Counted from the stretch's first letter, positions 34,927 through 42,129 are shown. The stretch: 64,000 nt of DNA from JBBQFI01 sp038237805 (GCA_038237805.1 JBBRYI010000014.1:25069-89068); one strand, 5' to 3'. The notes: generated from the sequence alone by a model not told the origin. A program made the numbers and translations.

Positions 34927-36030
34927 GTGCTTCGAGACAGGTTTTTGCAACATTACATTCCCCTGATCCAAGACTTTCGGCGCGATTTGGAGGCGTCTTC
35001 GCTGCATGCCCTTGATGTCATGCCACAACCGTTCTTGCCGCTCTTCGGAGATAGTTATGAACGCTCTGCGTTACGCATGGTGATCGTCGGACAGGATACG
35101 AAAGGCTACCGAAGTCTGAAGAGCTTCCTCGAACAAGAAAGTGCTGAACCAGGGAGTGGTTTGAAGGAGGCTCTTTCAGAGTTCCAAAACCGCAAGTTCA
35201 TCAATTGGGGGAAACACCGCCACACCTTCTTCGGCTTTGTCATGATGTTGATGGCCGAACTCCACGGAGTCCAAAATTGGGGAATGATGAAAAGGGACGC
35301 GTGTCGAGAAGTCCTGAGTAGCTTTGCATGGGGAAACGGTAACGCGGTCGAGTATTGGACAAGCTCCGTTTCGAAAGGCCGAGTACCGCTTACGATTTGG
35401 CAGGCTGTCAGAAAAGCCGGAGCTCGTTTCGATGGCATCAAACACCTTGTGCAAGCGCTTAGCCCTAGAGTGATTTTGGTGCTCTGGAAGAAAATGTCCC
35501 CGGCATCGTATTTCGCTGGATATGAATACACGACGATGCAGGAAAAACAGGGAGTGAAGCATTATCGCATCCCGTCGGAAGATATCGACATCTTCCAAGC
35601 GCCGCATCCAAACCGCATGAAATTCGAAGGAGGCGCAAGCCCCTTCTGCGACACGATTAAAAACATGCTTCTCGCAAACAAATTGATAGTTCATTTCCCT
35701 AATTTCGTGCAGCAGACCACGGATTCTAGTAAGGTTGTGAATTATCTGCGAGATTTAGCTCCACCCGGACTAGACAAGTTCTCCCTCGTCGCGTGGGTGG
35801 CGGAAGAAATGAAGAAAAGAGATAGCTTCATGTCAGTTCCCACGCTTTGCCGCCTTCTCAATGATCTCGGTTGCCGAACAAATTATGGCGCGCAATTCAG
35901 CGGGAAACGGGGTTCATACCGCCTTGTTAGATCCGCTTACTGGCGACTTCATGCTCGGGAGCCCGATAGAGCTGCCATTATTGCCGAAGCCTTCCGCCGA
36001 CCCAATTTTCAATACGCATATTCGGCGTAA
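34927..36030 (+). CDS. unrecognised protein with uracil-DNA-glycosylase-like motifs
   Basis: 367 residues starting at GTG 34927. No family is certain, but the order of motifs is that of the UDG superfamily: a strand then GQD (RMVIVGQDTKGY, residues 50-61, like GQDPYH of UNG), a second core strand RVILVLWKK (181-189, like the LLWG strand) and a late HPN in QAPHPNRM (227-229, like HPSP). The C-terminal 100 residues (SLVAWVAEEMKKRDSF, LNDLGCRTNYG) resemble a winged-helix. Located at the end of the defence island, it could be a DNA-damage-type defence effector. All motif claims are by eye. Confidence 0.6.
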   Translation: MLRDRFLQHYIPLIQDFRRDLEASSLHALDVMPQPFLPLFGDSYERSALRMVIVGQDTKGYRSLKSFLEQESAEPGSGLKEALSEFQNRKFINWGKHRHTFFGFVMMLMAELHGVQNWGMMKRDACREVLSSFAWGNGNAVEYWTSSVSKGRVPLTIWQAVRKAGARFDGIKHLVQALSPRVILVLWKKMSPASYFAGYEYTTMQEKQGVKHYRIPSEDIDIFQAPHPNRMKFEGGASPFCDTIKNMLLANKLIVHFPNFVQQTTDSSKVVNYLRDLAPPGLDKFSLVAWVAEEMKKRDSFMSVPTLCRLLNDLGCRTNYGAQFSGKRGSYRLVRSAYWRLHAREPDRAAIIAEAFRRPNFQYAYSA

Positions 36031-36164
36031 TGTTGAAGGCTCGGTTCCGTCGGAACGCGACGTGCTTCCCCTCCAGAAAACAGACTTTTTGACCGGTTTT
36101 TCGCATCAAAGTTGAGAATTTGATCGCAAGCCTGAGCACAACCTCACTCACTAATGACTCCTGA

Positions 36165-36374
36165 AGTCGATTCCATCGGCGCAGATTCAATTTCTTTCTA
36201 AATCGCGATCACATTATCTCCGTCACAATCCATCACGGCGAAATCGTTGTGACAACAACTGCCGGCACGAAGATCACAATCCCCGCATCAACGGCCACGC
36301 TTGAGAAGTTCGTCGACGATCTGGCTAATCACGTCGAAAGCAACTTCGTCTCAATCACCGCATCTTCACATTGA
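36165..36374 (+). pseudogene. gene fragment, C-terminal part of a small protein
   Basis: An open frame without start codon runs from a stop at 36162-36164 to TGA at 36372. It reads NRDHIISVTIHHGEIVV, then GTKITIPASTATLEKFVDDL and NHVESNFVSITASSH, an amphipathic pattern that looks selected. It probably lost its 5' end. No family name given. Confidence 0.4.
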
Positions 36375-36430
36375 TGTCTATCCCCGCCCGCCGATGTCTA
36401 CCGTTCATACAGACTGTGCTACTTGTATGC

Positions 36431-36449
36431 ATCATAAGCGGCTTACGAT
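36431..36449. repeat. palindrome B, copy 1
   Basis: Arms ATCATAAGC and GCTTACGAT around G, one mismatch. It stands 17 bp before a degenerate A palindrome. Confidence 0.75.
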
Positions 36450-36466
36450 AATGCAGCAGCATTCGA

Positions 36467-36493
36467 AACTTGGCGGCTTAAGGCCGTCGAGTT
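36467..36493. repeat. palindrome A (GACGGC type), degenerate copy
   Basis: Imperfect arms AACTTGGCGGC and GGCCGTCGAGTT around TTAA. Here the B palindrome precedes A; in the other composite copies A precedes B. Confidence 0.65.
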
Positions 36494-36634
36494 GCTGAAA
36501 TAGCAAGTCTTCAAACACACCACCGCGAAGGATTGAAGAAGGTCGTACAAACTGAGCGGACTTGTTGGCGACGTGCTCAAAATCAAGAAAGAACTAGTCA
36601 CAGCCACGCCGCCGTGATATGCACCAGCTCTAAT

Positions 36635-36712
36635 ATGAACAGAAACATCTTCTACATCATCGGAGTCATTGTCGTTATCGTTATCGTCTTAAAGTTGCTC
36701 GGCCTGTTCTAA
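36635..36712 (+). CDS. 25-residue single-helix membrane protein
   Basis: ATG at 36635 opens MNRNIFYIIGVIVVIVIVLK and ends LLGLF at 36712. Two polar residues, a continuous hydrophobic helix and a Lys near the end are the design of real small membrane proteins. The surrounding DNA is gene debris, which makes the intact frame notable. No Shine-Dalgarno sequence is obvious. Function unknown. Confidence 0.45.
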   Translation: MNRNIFYIIGVIVVIVIVLKLLGLF

Positions 36713-36717
36713 ACCGA

Positions 36718-36831
36718 AACCCGGCCAAAGACGACCCGGCGACGGCGCCGCGGGTCAGCTATCTCGCGCCGATGTTGTTCCAGCCTTACGCGGAGGTTCA
36801 GTTGTTCGGAAACATTATCTCACCACGCTGA
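36718..36831 (+). pseudogene. fragment of a methyltransferase 5' region
   Basis: The frame reads NPAKDDPATAPRVSYLAPML then FQPYAEVQLFGN to a TGA at 36829. The piece YLAPMLFQPYAE matches YLGPILFQPYAE near the start of the intact methyltransferase at 47293, and PATAPRVS looks like a decayed PAAYDR. It is probably a degenerate, truncated paralogue. Confidence 0.45.
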
Positions 36832-36981
36832 ATTGACTCCTTCGCTTCCCACTCTCGCCCCTCTCGGGTTTTCGCATCTATGTCGCTCGCGCCAATCCGA
36901 AATCCTGACATGTGGAAACGCTGAGAAGCTGAAACCGAAAACTGAGAAACTGAACCGCTGAGAAGCTGAAATTAGAAAATG

Positions 36982-37253
36982 TCCAAGCCGCTACCTCTGC
37001 GGAATGGTGATGGGCCCGCCTTTGACGCCGGCGTAGAAGGCGATCATTTCGACCGGTTTCGGTCCCGTGGTTCGCGCGCATGCACATCCCCACGCTTGTA
37101 ATCACCTAATCTCCAGTCCGTGATAATCTTGACCGCTTAAAGCGGTCAAGATGCCGAACTACGCTGAGAGGTGAGGGGAGATTTGGGACGCCTCTGAATT
37201 GTCTGATTCCCGCGTGGACGAAACAATCCCTGTGTCGTCTGAAATCTTGACCG
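36982..37253. repeat. direct duplication, copy 1
   Basis: About 272 bp, some 85% identical by eye to 37451-37734. It contains palindrome A at 37126-37152 and ends inside a second A palindrome, only half of which remains. On the minus strand it carries the same protein tail as copy 2 but with a one-base insertion. Confidence 0.8.
37126..37152. repeat. palindrome A (GACCGC type), perfect
   Basis: Arms ATCTTGACCGC and GCGGTCAAGAT around TTAAA. Part of duplication copy 1. Confidence 0.9.
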
Positions 37254-37349
37254 GTTCTGTCCCATGGTTCGCGCCGACGTGCCATAGCGCGCTCTACCCA
37301 AACCAAGATCTCAAAGCCGCACTCAGATCAATCCCGATTGGTTCTAAAA

Positions 37350-37372
37350 CTTGACCGCTTAAAGCGGTCAAG
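37350..37372. repeat. palindrome A (GACCGC type), perfect
   Basis: Arms CTTGACCGC and GCGGTCAAG around TTAAA, in the spacer between the two duplication copies. Confidence 0.9.
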
Positions 37373-37460
37373 ATATCTCTTCGCTTCGCTTAAGGTGTGA
37401 CAAGCATGCGACGAGGTGAAAGCGGACACGGCGAAAGGCGTGCGACTCCCTCCAAGCCGT

Positions 37461-37556
37461 TTACTTCTGCGGAACGGTAATAGGCGTGCCTTTTACGCCT
37501 GCGTAGAAGGCGATCGTTTCGACCGGTTCGGTCCCATGGTTCGCGCGCATGCACAT
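37461..37556 (-). pseudogene. C-terminal fragment, possibly of a cupin protein
   Basis: Reads MCMRANHGTEPVETIAFYAG then VKGTPITVPQK and a TAA at 37461. The TEPV-x-x-IAFYAG pattern is like the last strands of exported cupins. The homologous piece in copy 1 has one extra base and is out of frame. No upstream part of the gene is present. Confidence 0.4.
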
Positions 37557-37594
37557 CCCCACACTTGTAATCAACTAATCTCCAGTCCGTGCTA

Positions 37595-37621
37595 ATCCTG
37601 ACCGCTTAAAGCGGTCAAGAT
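37595..37621. repeat. palindrome A (GACCGC type), one mismatch
   Basis: Arms ATCCTGACCGC and GCGGTCAAGAT around TTAAA; the counterpart of 37126 in duplication copy 2. Confidence 0.88.
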
Positions 37622-37707
37622 GCGGAACCACGCTGACGGGGGAGATTGAGACGAGTCTGAATTGTCTGAGTCCCGCATGGATGAAACAATTCCCCGTGTC
37701 GTCTGAA

Positions 37708-37734
37708 ATCTTGACCGCTTAAAGCGGTCAAGAT
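37708..37734. promoter_or_regulatory. palindrome A, perfect, covering the RBS of a regulator gene
   Basis: Arms ATCTTGACCGC and GCGGTCAAGAT around TTAAA. It ends 11 bp before the ATG of the winged-helix gene, so a protein bound here or an RNA hairpin would block initiation. It belongs to a dispersed family, so an operator role is only a possibility. Confidence 0.55.
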
Positions 37735-37745
37735 AATCTGCATTC

Positions 37746-38069
37746 ATGCGGAGGACACTTTTGCACGCGTTGTTTCCGGTGGTGCGCGCGGAGGTTCTTC
37801 AGCTCTTGTTCACCAATCCAAGGCAGGAATTGTATGTGAGAGAGCTGGCGCGTTTGAGCGCGCTCTCGCTTCAGACGGTGCAGGACGAACTGGCCAAGCT
37901 TCAGGCTGCAGAACTCATCTCAAGCCGGAGCAACGGATATCACCGGTTCTATCGCGCGAACTCGAAACACCCGCTCTATGCCGCATTGCGAAAGATGGTG
38001 ATTGGGGGAGCCTCGCATCCGAAACCGATCGCGCGACTTAGGCGGAGCCGCACCGGCCGACGCCGCTGA
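37746..38069 (+). CDS. winged-helix transcriptional regulator
   Basis: 107 residues. A wHTH of ArsR/MarR type is visible: REVLQLLFTNPRQELYVRELARLS-like N-terminal helices, recognition helix SALSLQTVQDELAKLQAAEL and a wing ISSRSNGYHRFYRANSKHP. The tail is very basic (ARLRRSRTGRRR). It probably binds DNA as a dimer. Palindromes of family A lie on both sides (37708 and 38132), and three more lie within 650 bp upstream. Confidence 0.82.
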   Translation: MRRTLLHALFPVVRAEVLQLLFTNPRQELYVRELARLSALSLQTVQDELAKLQAAELISSRSNGYHRFYRANSKHPLYAALRKMVIGGASHPKPIARLRRSRTGRRR

Positions 38070-38131
38070 CGATCAGCATCTCACTCGTCTGCTCCAGTCG
38101 TGAATGTTGCGAACCTGTTTTCATATCGGAG

Positions 38132-38154
38132 CTTGACCGCTTTAAGCGGTCAAG
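38132..38154. repeat. palindrome A (GACCGC type), perfect
   Basis: Arms CTTGACCGC and GCGGTCAAG around TTTAA, 62 bp after the regulator stop, and 41 bp before palindrome B at 38196. Confidence 0.9.
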
Positions 38155-38195
38155 TGCCTCTGACCTCGTCTACACATTCTAGTGGGATGGTAATG

Positions 38196-38216
38196 CATCG
38201 TAAGCAGCTTACGATG
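38196..38216. repeat. palindrome B, copy 2 (perfect)
   Basis: Arms CATCGTAAGC and GCTTACGATG around A. Forms an A-B composite with 38132-38154. Confidence 0.9.
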
Positions 38217-38274
38217 CCAGATCGATCCAACGCATTTTGCTTATAAGAGACGTTCGCGACATAGGTATTGCTAG

Positions 38275-38715
38275 ATGAGACACACAGCGTCGTCAGTGCC
38301 GCGGGGGCACGGGAAGCGTGTGGTGCTTCTGGTGCCAAACACTGATCGCGACTTACTTGGTTTTATCTTTGACGCCGTAAAGGAGCTCGGCTGGTCAGTT
38401 GACCACGTCATGCCTGACGGGGTGGATGACAATGATATTTTGCAGCTTGCCTGTATTGCTCATTGGGACCTTGCCTTCTTGATCGTCAACAATGTCACTT
38501 ATCCGGATGACGTGAGCGTTCGAGATGGCGCGACTCAACTTATTCATGATCTATCGCGTTTCGAGAAGCCGATCGTAACCTGCTATGGCTGGCCAAATGA
38601 CGACGCCTTCGTGGACGATTTGATGGCTGTGGGCGCTACCGCGGCATTCCGGATCCCGTGCAGAACCGTTACGATCCAAAAGGCATTTTGCGCCGCGCTG
38701 ACTTCCATGCGGTGA
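38275..38715 (+). CDS. receiver-like or B12-fold protein, unknown
   Basis: 146 residues. The alternation of strands and helices (KRVVLLVPNTDRDLLGFIFD, HWDLAFLIVNNVTYPDD, FEKPIVTCYGWPNDDAFVDD) suggests a flavodoxin-like fold such as a degenerate receiver domain. The usual phospho-acceptor surroundings are not clear. A CxxxxG and an AAFRIPCRTVTIQKAF end are notable. It stands alone among repeats. Confidence 0.55.
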   Translation: MRHTASSVPRGHGKRVVLLVPNTDRDLLGFIFDAVKELGWSVDHVMPDGVDDNDILQLACIAHWDLAFLIVNNVTYPDDVSVRDGATQLIHDLSRFEKPIVTCYGWPNDDAFVDDLMAVGATAAFRIPCRTVTIQKAFCAALTSMR

Positions 38716-38810
38716 TGCGTAACTCGATCGCGGCCATGCCGTAATTTGTCGAACCGACTTTGATTCTGCCTCATTACGCAACGAGCCAATCTCGCTCCGT
38801 CCCGCCGAAA

Positions 38811-38833
38811 CTCGACGGCTTAAAGCCGTCAAG
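38811..38833. repeat. palindrome A (GACGGC type)
   Basis: Arms CTCGACGGC and GCCGTCAAG around TTAAA, one mismatch. The upstream 60 bp match those of the copy at 39563. Confidence 0.88.
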
Positions 38834-38878
38834 ATCACAGATGGTTCTTCACGTCGGTGTTCACACCCGCTCTAATGT

Positions 38879-38897
38879 ATTGTAACCGGCTTATGAT
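38879..38897. repeat. palindrome B, copy 3 (degenerate)
   Basis: ATTGTAACC and GGCTTATGAT, imperfect arms. 45 bp after an A palindrome. Confidence 0.65.
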
Positions 38898-39105
38898 AGA
38901 TGACAGCGACGCACCAGGTCGGAAGATGATACGAACACGGAAGAATGGTGACCGCTGATCAAGCGTTGCGGCGGGGCGCTGCGATATTTAAGGCTATATC
39001 GGGAGGCGGCGTCGATTCAGTAGTAGCTAGCTTTACTCAACTGCAGCAATAGCGCTGCGCTGAAATTAACAAAAGGCGGAACCGCCGGAAGCCGGCTTCT
39101 TTATT

Positions 39106-39357
39106 ATGGAAATACTCTGGACACTTATTATCGGCCTCGTTGTTGGGGTAGTCGCCAAGTTTCTTATGCCGGGAAGAGATCCGGGCGGCTTCATCATCAC
39201 GATTTTGCTTGGCATTGCCGGCTCGTTCATTGCCGGATTCGCCGGTCGCGCCATGCATTGGTACAGCCAAGGGCAACCGGCCGGGTTTATCGCCTCGGTG
39301 ATCGGCGCGATCGTGCTCTTGATCATCTATCGCTTGTTTCAACGGCGTACGGTTTAA
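39106..39357 (+). CDS. GlsB/YeaQ/YmgE-family stress membrane protein
   Basis: 83 residues with three hydrophobic helices. The pattern EILWTLIIGLVVGVVAKFLM, PGRDPGGFIITILLGIAGSF and FIASVIGAIVLLIIYR is the transglycosylase-associated GlsB/YeaQ family. These inner-membrane proteins rise under stress; the mechanism is unknown. A second member is encoded at 45760-46032. Confidence 0.9.
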   Translation: MEILWTLIIGLVVGVVAKFLMPGRDPGGFIITILLGIAGSFIAGFAGRAMHWYSQGQPAGFIASVIGAIVLLIIYRLFQRRTV

Positions 39358-39562
39358 GCCTGGGCAACATTAACGGTGTCACGGCGCTGGAGCTAGCGGC
39401 TCTCCCTTAAAGCTGCCTTGTTCGCCAACATGCTGAAGCTTTGGCCTAACGGGCATCGCGACGCGAGCTACGGTGGCGGAGATGGAGTTTCGGCTGAAGC
39501 GCCTTTGATCCTGCCTGATTACGCAACGAGCCAATCTCACCCCGTACCCCCCGTCTCGCCGA

Positions 39563-39589
39563 AACTCGACGGCTTAAAGCCGTCGAGTT
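39563..39589. repeat. palindrome A (GACGGC type), perfect
   Basis: Arms AACTCGACGGC and GCCGTCGAGTT around TTAAA. Followed 33 bp later by palindrome B. Confidence 0.9.
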
Positions 39590-39622
39590 CACTGATCGTT
39601 CTTCCGCTCTGTTTACTTGATG

Positions 39623-39643
39623 TATCGTAAGCGGATTACGATA
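39623..39643. promoter_or_regulatory. palindrome B, copy 4, adjacent to LuxR-type gene start
   Basis: Arms TATCGTAAGC and GATTACGATA around G, one mismatch, ending one base before the ATG of the HTH gene at 39645. It could affect initiation; it is also part of the repeat family. Confidence 0.55.
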
Positions 39644-39644
39644 A

Positions 39645-39848
39645 ATGGTTGAAGACGCGTCAGGTCTGTCGGCCTTAACGCCGCGCCAGCGCGAAGTAAT
39701 GCACTGGGTGATCCCCGGGAAATCGAATTGGGAAATCGCCAAGATTCTCGGTTGCACTGAAGGCACGGTGAAGAAGCATATGGATCAGATCTTTAAAAGG
39801 TTAAGGGTGGAGAACCGGATGGCGGCAGCGAACGCCTTGCGAGAGTAA
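39645..39848 (+). CDS. LuxR-type helix-turn-helix domain, no sensor
   Basis: 67 residues that contain only the GerE/LuxR HTH: LTPRQREVMHWVIPGKSNWE, IAKILGCTEGTVKKHMDQIF and KRLRVENRMAAANAL. Normal relatives have an N-terminal receiver or ligand domain of 120 residues or more. The start ATG falls right after a palindromic repeat, so the gene may have been cut by repeat insertion or be a natural stand-alone HTH. Confidence 0.8.
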   Translation: MVEDASGLSALTPRQREVMHWVIPGKSNWEIAKILGCTEGTVKKHMDQIFKRLRVENRMAAANALRE

Positions 39849-40215
39849 CTCAATCTTTTTTCTCGCTAAGGCTTTCACCTACGCACTATAGGCGCGGCGT
39901 GCGCCTCCCGTAACAACAGTCCCCGCCTGAAATCATACCTGCTCAAACTCCTGGTCGCGAAGAAGGTCCTTATTCAGAATCCCAAATTGCGCAGATGTTC
40001 GCCGATCAGTAGGTGAATCGTTACACGCCGTACGCGGTGCGGTGGTCGCGATGTTAAGAAATGCGGCTCCTCGCAATTAATTTAGCATCGAGCGACGGAG
40101 CGCTCGATCCACCTTGGCAGAGAGCGTCTGCATTCTTCCAGCCGGCATGCGTTAAGTCAGCAGCAACGATTTCTCAGAATTCCATCGAGGCTTAAACCCT
40201 TCGGTTGGCCGCTGC
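39849..40215. other. interval with palindrome D and no gene
   Basis: About 367 bp. It contains a hairpin with arms ATCGAGCG/CGCTCGAT (40087-40108) related to the one at 45640. No convincing reading frame is seen. Confidence 0.6.
40085..40110. repeat. palindrome D, copy 1
   Basis: Stem ATCGAGCG / CGCTCGAT with loop ACGGAG. Flanking words (AATTAATTTAGC before, CCA after) match the copy at 45640. Confidence 0.75.
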
Positions 40216-40950
40216 TTATTGAGGCTGCATGAGCTTTTTCTCCTTTGCTTCCCCTTTGTCAGAGTGATCGCCTTCTTTCATGGCCTCGTCTTCGGTCATA
40301 TACTTGCCTTTCTTGGTCTTGCCATACCAGCGCGACCCTTCTCGGTGGTAAACGTGCGTTTCGGTATTCACCCATACCTGGCCGTGTCCGCCGCCTGGAG
40401 CTGGTGTCGTGTCAGTTACCGGGTTATTGGATGTGCGGGCTGCAGCTGTAGCGCTCGTTGGTGTTGGAGTGTTCGCGGGCGCCGGTTTTTTCTTAAAAAA
40501 GGAGCCAAGTATGGAAGTCGCAGGAGTTACCGTTGCTGTGGCCGCGGGCGCGACGGTAGCAGTAGGTGTAACGGCCTCCTTCTTCTTGCGGGCGCGATGA
40601 GTGCCGGGTGGCGGCGTTGCGGTAGCGCTAGCGTTCGGCGAGGTCTCGGCTTCAGCCGCAGCTTTCTTGTGAGATTTTTTTGCGCTCGGCGAAGGCGATG
40701 CGGTAGCACTAGCTTCTGGCGAAGGCGTGGTTTCAGCAGCGGCCGCTTTCTTACGGCTGCTATGTTTTGCTGGCGACTCGGAGGGATACGCGCTGCTATC
40801 AGGTGATGGCGCAGGCGCTGTCTCCGTTTTCTTGTGGCTGCGATGCTTCGCTGGAGAAGGCGATGTGTCCGGCGACGGAGATTGCGCATAGGCGAAAGAA
40901 GCTCCAGCCACGACGGCGACGCTGATTAACAAAAGATTTTTAAGGTGCAT
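40216..40950 (-). CDS. exported Ala/Pro/Ser-rich protein with conserved C-terminus
   Basis: 244 residues: a signal peptide (LLLISVAVVAGASFAYA), about 140 residues of low-complexity SPSP/KKAAAE/TPTA linker, and a compact C-terminal domain (HGQVWVNTETHVYHREGSRW, YGKTKKGKYMTEDEAMKEG) that looks conserved. The C-terminal motif is known to me from small secreted proteins of soil bacteria with no assigned role. It probably sits in the periplasm. Confidence 0.7.
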   Translation of the reverse strand: MHLKNLLLISVAVVAGASFAYAQSPSPDTSPSPAKHRSHKKTETAPAPSPDSSAYPSESPAKHSSRKKAAAAETTPSPEASATASPSPSAKKSHKKAAAEAETSPNASATATPPPGTHRARKKKEAVTPTATVAPAATATVTPATSILGSFFKKKPAPANTPTPTSATAAARTSNNPVTDTTPAPGGGHGQVWVNTETHVYHREGSRWYGKTKKGKYMTEDEAMKEGDHSDKGEAKEKKLMQPQ

Positions 40951-41287
40951 GAAGCGTAATGTAGCGAGCCTCTGAGAATCGCGTCAATGTATTTTGAACT
41001 CGCACCCTCGCCAACGACTGAATCTGGACATTTGTTCGCCCAAGAACGACAGGCCTTGAAGACAGGGCCAGCCTTCCCGCCCCCGATGTGATAGCGGCGG
41101 AGATAGTAGAAGATTGGAAGCTGCGCTTCAGCAGTTTGCCGCAATTGCACAAGATCTGAAGAAGTAAGCAACAGATAAGGTCGCGAACGCGAGGACGCAT
41201 TCGGTCCGAGCCGGACTGGCACAACACGCACTTCGAGGTGGGGCTGCATTGCGCGCTCTGCCTACTCGAAGACAACACAAATCTTCC

Positions 41288-41425
41288 CGGTGGTTCCAAA
41301 TCCTTTATGCCAATTATCTGCTCGACTATGTCCGCTTCTTCGTTCACGGATTTGAAATGGCACAAAAGAAAGAGATATCTGAACCTGCACCTCCACCTGA
41401 ACCGGAACCACCTCCGGCGGAATAG
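41288..41425 (+). pseudogene. C-terminal gene fragment
   Basis: Frame reads FQILYANYLLDYVRFFVHGF, then MAQKKEISEPAPPPEPEP and ends at TAG 41423. The amphipathic helix and Pro-rich tail look selected, but there is no upstream part. No family recognised. Confidence 0.4.
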
Positions 41426-41650
41426 TAATTGGCGAGTTGTAGCGGCGTTTGAAATGCCAGTGCGGCTCGCACCAAACGCCGGTGCGCGGCGCACTGCAGC
41501 TATTATATTAGAGTTAGGCGCGCTTGGCACAAGCGCCTCTACAAGGGCGGCGTGATACAGCACCAGGTCGCGAGGAGGAGGCCACCGGTTGCTCAGCGGG
41601 CTCTGCGCGCTCTACCGTCCATGGTTTCTCCAATCGCCCGCTGTTGAAAA

Positions 41651-41673
41651 CTTGACGGCTTTAAGCCGTCGAG
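41651..41673. repeat. palindrome A (GACGGC type)
   Basis: Arms CTTGACGGC and GCCGTCGAG around TTTAA, one mismatch. No B palindrome follows. Confidence 0.88.
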
Positions 41674-41765
41674 CCTAGAACATGTTCGGAATAAATTGCG
41701 ATTGCATTCAAACTAAACCTGCCGGATTTGCAGGCATAGCCGGCATCGCTTAAGCAAGGTGGAAC

Positions 41766-42050
41766 ATGAATCACCTGCGCAAACTTGGACTCGCGTCGTT
41801 TTTCTTCCTTGGGCTCGGCTTGGTGAGCGGTGCGCTTCCTCGTTCCGCGACGGGCTGGACCCCACAGACCGCCGCCATCCTCGCGCTGACTTGCTACTGC
41901 ATCGGGCTTATCCTGGCCTTGATCGCATTCATGCAATCCCGACGCGGCCAGAGTCTTGATGGAGTAACGAAGTTCCTTGCGCGCGCCCCGCTCGCACTAG
42001 TGACTATCGGCGTGCTGATTTTTTTCCTTCGTGCCATGACCGGGTTGTAG
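41766..42050 (+). CDS. small three-helix membrane protein, unknown
   Basis: 94 residues with hydrophobic segments FFFLGLGLVSGALP, AAILALTCYCIGLILALIAF and LALVTIGVLIFFLRAM. No conserved motif is recognised. The ATG at 41766 is preceded by GGTGGA at a suitable distance. Confidence 0.6.
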   Translation: MNHLRKLGLASFFFLGLGLVSGALPRSATGWTPQTAAILALTCYCIGLILALIAFMQSRRGQSLDGVTKFLARAPLALVTIGVLIFFLRAMTGL

Positions 42051-42100
42051 GCCAGGCGCAATTAGGATTGTAGCAACGCGCAGCAGTCTTGGTTGCTCAG

Positions 42101-42129
42101 AAACTCGACGGCTTAAAACCGTCGAGTTT
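42101..42129. repeat. palindrome A (GACGGC type)
   Basis: Arms AAACTCGACGG and CCGTCGAGTTT around a 7-nt centre CTTAAAA. It follows the small membrane protein gene. Confidence 0.88.

Larger units (their letters stand above)
37451..37734. repeat. direct duplication, copy 2
   Basis: About 284 bp, ending with a complete A palindrome at 37708-37734. It includes a 31-codon protein tail on the minus strand (37461-37556). Confidence 0.8.
36832..37745. other. gene-poor repeat-rich interval
   Basis: About 0.9 kb without an intact gene. Contents: words of the CTGAGAAGCTGAAA kind (36912-36975), a direct duplication (36982-37253 and 37451-37734), and four TTGACCGC-type palindromes. Its 3' end forms the promoter region of the winged-helix gene. 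Confidence 0.75.
38716..39105. other. repeat-rich interval
   Basis: About 390 bp. It contains an 80-bp segment (38752-38833) that recurs at 39505-39589 and ends with palindrome A, then palindrome B at 38879. A 35-codon ORF (38945-39052, MVTADQALRRGAAIFKAISG) may be a gene remnant. Confidence 0.65.
40951..41765. other. gene debris between two exported-protein genes
   Basis: About 815 bp. A fragment at 41288-41425 reads RWFQILYANYLLDYVRFFVH then GFEMAQKKEISEP and a Pro/Glu tail to a stop: a probable C-terminus of a lost gene. A second possible tail (RRLEAALQQFAAIAQDLKK) lies at about 41109-41176. Palindrome A is at 41651. The long minus-strand frame is Cys/Arg-rich and not credible. Confidence 0.55.

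Noticed and set aside
40940..41563. 207-residue minus-strand frame
   Set aside because: Cys-, Arg- and Ser-rich with no fold-like pattern; a better protein-like fragment exists on the plus strand.
36431..42129. CRISPR array
   Set aside because: Repeats are palindromes with irregular spacing and variable flanks, no regular spacers and no cas genes.
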